NCBI RefSeq assembly: GCF_014203115.1
Contig: NZ_JACHIJ010000004.1
Coordinates: forward strand, 434,001 to 498,000
Reading direction: 5' to 3'
DNA from: Afipia massiliensis
GTDB taxonomy: Bacteria; Pseudomonadota; Alphaproteobacteria; Rhizobiales; Xanthobacteraceae
Length of the DNA: 64,000 nucleotides
A program made the translations under genes and the position numbers. Under the pieces are notes generated by a model, which had not been told where the DNA came from, did not search any database, and worked only from the letters and a program-made list of their open reading frames with translations. Below are positions 63,491 to 64,000 of the stretch, piece by piece (position 1 is the stretch's first letter; every line of letters begins with the position of its first letter).

Positions 63491-64000
63491 CTAGCCTAAT
63501 CTCGTCAAGAGATGCTGGGCGGCACAAAGGTCAGCGTTCACCCCTTCGGTGAATTTCTCGAATACCGGAAGCAGGAGCCCGCGCGCATCCTTGACACGCC
63601 CCTGGTCGGCCCAAAGCGCTGCAAGGTCAGTGGCGGCTCGCAGCTCCCAGACGCGAGAACCGTGCTTGCGGCTCAGATCAAGCGATTGCTTGAAACACGT
63701 CTCGGCCTCTTTAATCCGAGGCTTTGGCATCTTCAGTAAGATGCTTCCCTTGAGACGCAAGAGCTCAGGGGTGTAAGGGATGCCACCTTTCGCTTCAACG
63801 AATGGTATGATTTCCTCGATTAAGTTGATGCCTTCCATGAACCGACCGGTAGCGGCGTATCCACGAGCAAGCATAATGCTGAATCTCGCGGCGAAGCGCT
63901 CGTAATGCGCCGCGTGGAGTTTCTCCAAACAATTCTTCAACGTCTCGACCCCGGCCGCGACATCTCCGCGACGGATAGCCAGTTCGGCTTGGAGGCCGCG
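63491..64000 (-). CDS. C-terminal TPR part of an ATPase/regulator-like protein (partial)
   Basis: The frame is open from the right edge and stops at 63491, giving about 169 residues. They form helical TPR-like repeats (LARGYAATGRFMEGINLIEEII, YTPELLRLKGSILLKM, AETCFKQSLDLSRKHGSRVWELRAATDLAAL) and end with a FEKFTEGVNADLCAAQHLL segment. This C-terminus is typical of large proteins with an AAA/STAND ATPase and either a cyclase or a winged-helix domain at the front, which lie outside the window. It may regulate the adjacent stress cluster; that is inference from position. Confidence 0.72.
   Translation of the reverse strand, partial: RGLQAELAIRRGDVAAGVETLKNCLEKLHAAHYERFAARFSIMLARGYAATGRFMEGINLIEEIIPFVEAKGGIPYTPELLRLKGSILLKMPKPRIKEAETCFKQSLDLSRKHGSRVWELRAATDLAALWADQGRVKDARGLLLPVFEKFTEGVNADLCAAQHLLTRLG

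Overview
The window is high-GC alphaproteobacterial chromosome, most likely from the Bradyrhizobium/Afipia/Rhodopseudomonas group (Nitrobacteraceae). The grounds are a 389-residue D-tartrate dehydratase matching the Bradyrhizobium enzyme as I recall it, a paired PimC/PimD-like acyl-CoA dehydrogenase set, many ABC solute receptors, and two kinds of palindromic intergenic repeat that I recognise from this group. I see no tRNA, rRNA, CRISPR array, prophage or intact insertion sequence.

Layout. 1-7.4 kb: end of a DUF1345 membrane protein, a CPA1 Na+/H+ antiporter, a Zur-like regulator/DMT exporter/ispG run on the minus strand, a patatin-like lipase and a 3-oxoadipyl-CoA thiolase. 7.5-21.3 kb: mutS, an OsmC protein, an SsuABC/TauABC-type uptake system, glnD, a cytochrome bd (CIO-type) operon ending in a 43-residue DUF2474 protein, an L,D-transpeptidase and an AapJ-like amino-acid receptor. 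21.3-31.2 kb: two acyl-CoA dehydrogenases, small catabolic enzymes (CMD, VOC, cupin, SnoaL-like, GST), an MFS carrier, an intracellular PHB depolymerase and D-tartrate dehydratase. 31.3-47.7 kb: a secreted caspase-WSC protein, two LivK-type receptors, a molybdenum hydroxylase large subunit divergent from a molybdopterin oxidoreductase, a TauE/SafE exporter, an acyl-CoA ligase, a nitronate monooxygenase with a divergent LysR regulator, and a quinone-reductase-like MDR protein. An Omp25/31-type barrel follows at 47.8-48.6 kb.

49.3-53.7 kb is a two-gene surface-glycan cassette that is visibly more AT-rich than its surroundings. Each product is a fusion: pyruvyltransferase-like + coiled coil + GT4, and GT8-like + Cys-rich linker + methyltransferase. 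Gene-free stretches of 720 and 405 bp flank it, which suggests acquisition.

54.1-63.3 kb is a minus-strand run of redox and electrophile-handling genes: MaoC, AhpD-like, two cupins, DUF417, Ohr, SDR, thioredoxin-like, two alpha/beta hydrolases, DUF2798, FMN reductase, and a VOC gene broken by an in-frame TGA. A roughly 71-bp repeat precedes both the epoxide hydrolase and the SDR gene, so the run may be two units under one control. The end of an ATPase/TPR-type regulator lies directly upstream. The best candidates for something new are this repeat-linked stress cluster, the caspase-WSC protein and the double-fusion glycan cassette.
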